A program made the position numbers and the translations under genes. From JAEUKQ01 sp044227605 (GTDB taxonomy: Bacteria > Pseudomonadota > Alphaproteobacteria > JAEUKQ01), in the NCBI GenBank assembly GCA_044227605.1, contig JBGAWJ010000069.1, positions 1-8,705 on the forward strand: a DNA stretch of 8,705 nucleotides. Reading direction: 5' to 3'. Shown here piece after piece: positions 7,700-8,705 of this stretch (within the stretch, counting starts at the first letter, position 1; every line of letters starts with the position of its first letter). The notes below the pieces were generated by a model. It made no database searches and was not told where the DNA came from. It saw only the letters and a list, made by a program, of their open reading frames with translations.

Positions 7700-7737
7700 T
7701 AAGAAAGGGTTGATAAAAATGGAATATTATCAACCCT
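7700..7737 (-). terminator. Rho-independent terminator of ahcY
   Basis: On the minus strand, 17 bases after the ahcY stop, AGGGTTGATAA (7727-7737) pairs perfectly over 11 bases with TTATCAACCCT (7706-7716) across a 10-base loop. A pyrimidine-rich tail (TTCTTATC) follows. The stem is AT-leaning and the tail is not a pure T run, so termination may be partial. Confidence 0.7.
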
Positions 7738-7754
7738 CGATTGTGCAGCAATAA

Positions 7755-8579
7755 TTAGTAGCGATAGCTTTCGGGTTTAAACGGCCCTTTGACTGGGACA
7801 TTAATGTAATCAGCCTGTTTTTTATTCAGGGTTGTCAATTTAACCCCGATTTTTGCCAAATGAAGGGCCGCCACTTTTTCATCCAGTTTTTTTGGTAAAG
7901 TGAAAACGTTTTTCGTATAGTTTTTGTAGTTCTGCCATAATTCGATTTGCGCCAACACCTGGTTGGTAAAGGATGTGCTCATCACAAAACTGGGGTGTCC
8001 GCTGGCACAGCCTAAATTAACCAAACGCCCTTTAGCTAAAACAATTAACCTTTTGCCATCGGGGAAAACCACTTCATCCACTTGGGGTTTTACCTCTTCC
8101 CACCGGTAATTTCTTAAGGCGTCAATTTGTATTTCTTGATCAAAATGCCCAATATTGCAAACAATGGCCCGGTCTTTCATTTTTCGCATATGATCGAGGG
8201 TGATGATATCGACATTTCCGGTCGCGGTCACAAAAATATCGGCGCTATCGGCCACTTCCTCAAGCGTTGTTACTTGGTATCCTTCCATGGCAGCTTGCAG
8301 GGCGCAAATAGGATCAATTTCCGTTACGATAACGCGGGCACCTTGCCCCCTTAAAGAACTGGCGCAGCCTTTGCCAACATCGCCAAAACCGCAAACTACT
8401 GCTACTTTTCCGGCCAACATCACACCTGTCGCTTGCTTGATACCGTCAATCAGGCTTTCGCGGCATCCATATAAATTATCAAATTTTGATTTGGTGACAG
8501 AGCTATTGACGTCCATGGCGGGTATGGCTAATTTTTTCTGGTTAGCCATTTCATATAAACGGCGCACCCCGGTCGTGGT
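7755..8579 (-). CDS. ahcY: Adenosylhomocysteinase (S-adenosylhomocysteine hydrolase), N-terminal part missing
   Basis: These 274 codons match the C-terminal part of AhcY, the NAD-dependent enzyme that splits S-adenosylhomocysteine into adenosine and homocysteine and so relieves product inhibition of methyltransferases. Visible: TTTGV-RLYEM at the start, SVTKSKFDN with the catalytic Lys and Asp, NLYGCRESL, the Rossmann loop GFGDVG, IGHFDQEI (usually GHFDNEI), GRLVNLGCASGHPS and the terminal SYRY. The family has roughly 430-470 residues, so about 190 N-terminal residues, including substrate-binding parts, are missing. Homology ends exactly at the ACC codon 8577-8579; the usual preceding Glu-Glu is replaced by lysine codons of an A run. 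GTG 8567 is a Val inside the family alignment, not a real start. The truncation is most easily explained by a faulty or chimeric sequence end, but could be a real disruption. Confidence 0.93.
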   Translation of the reverse strand, partial: TTTGVRRLYEMANQKKLAIPAMDVNSSVTKSKFDNLYGCRESLIDGIKQATGVMLAGKVAVVCGFGDVGKGCASSLRGQGARVIVTEIDPICALQAAMEGYQVTTLEEVADSADIFVTATGNVDIITLDHMRKMKDRAIVCNIGHFDQEIQIDALRNYRWEEVKPQVDEVVFPDGKRLIVLAKGRLVNLGCASGHPSFVMSTSFTNQVLAQIELWQNYKNYTKNVFTLPKKLDEKVAALHLAKIGVKLTTLNKKQADYINVPVKGPFKPESYRY

Positions 8580-8705
8580 TTTTTTTTTAAAACAAAAAAT
8601 TATTTTTTTTTAATTTTTTTTTTTTTAAAAATAATAATTAATTACATTATTTGACTAATTTTATTAAATGGTATTCTTAATATTTTATTTAAATTTGTCC
8701 ACCCC
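8580..8705. other. A/T homopolymer tail of unknown nature at the window end
   Basis: From 8581 to 8700 only 10 of 120 bases are G or C, with T runs of 10 or more and A runs of five or six, while the rest of the window has balanced composition. No coding frame with recognisable similarity crosses it, on either strand. It replaces the expected 5' part of ahcY. It most resembles low-quality or chimeric sequence at a contig end. Inserted AT-rich DNA cannot be excluded. Confidence 0.6.

Larger units (their letters stand above)
7554..7754. other. Intergenic region between ahcY and the DivL-like gene
   Basis: This is a 201-base gap with no supportable gene. It contains the ahcY terminator hairpin, a possible leftward promoter and a 9-base inverted repeat (AATTGGCAA at 7586-7594, TTGCCAATT at 7647-7655). 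The DivL-like gene is therefore probably transcribed separately from ahcY. Confidence 0.7.

Noticed and set aside
8200..8613. A 137-codon plus-strand frame
   Set aside because: It is antisense to well conserved ahcY codons and its end runs into the poly-T tail.

Overview
The window looks like a chromosomal segment of an alphaproteobacterium with moderate GC. It carries, on the minus strand, the block ahcY, a DivL-type PAS kinase homologue, tsaE, an aminoglycoside-phosphotransferase-fold sugar kinase, a sugar-1-phosphate nucleotidyltransferase and addB, an order I know from many alphaproteobacteria. The order (Rhodospirillales, Holosporales or other) cannot be fixed from this sequence. Nothing suggests a phage, plasmid or insertion sequence, and I see no tRNA, rRNA or CRISPR array.

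Layout from left to right. Positions 1-1800 hold the N-terminal 600 codons of addB (minus strand, running off the left edge). Positions 1822-2556 encode a MurU-like nucleotidyltransferase, 2565-3584 an AmgK-like kinase interrupted by one in-frame TAG, and 3577-4074 tsaE. These four are tightly packed and probably form one operon read leftwards from a promoter in 4075-4202. That same gap drives, in the other direction, a thioredoxin-reductase-like ferredoxin/flavodoxin-NADP+ reductase at 4203-5216, the only plus-strand gene. It converges on the DivL-like gene at 5280-7553. A 201-base gap (7554-7754) contains a hairpin terminator for ahcY and a possible divL promoter. ahcY (7755-8579) lacks its N-terminal part: homology stops at position 8579, where a nearly pure A/T, homopolymer-rich tail begins and runs to the window end.

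Functions. AhcY clears S-adenosylhomocysteine. The DivL-like protein is expected to feed the CckA-CtrA cell-cycle circuit without using its own phosphoacceptor histidine. TsaE supports the tRNA t6A modification. The kinase plus nucleotidyltransferase resemble the AmgK-MurU pair that turns free MurNAc into UDP-MurNAc. AddB is half of the AddAB recombination nuclease.

The most interesting observations are local. The kinase gene has a nonsense codon one transition away from CAG, and the adjacent nucleotidyltransferase has lysine where its family has the metal-binding aspartate. Together they suggest decay or repurposing of both consecutive steps of one pathway. The DivL-like protein has tyrosine at the histidine position and a degenerate ATP-binding G2 box. 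The reductase gene sits inverted inside an otherwise collinear conserved block. I found no convincing wholly new system.
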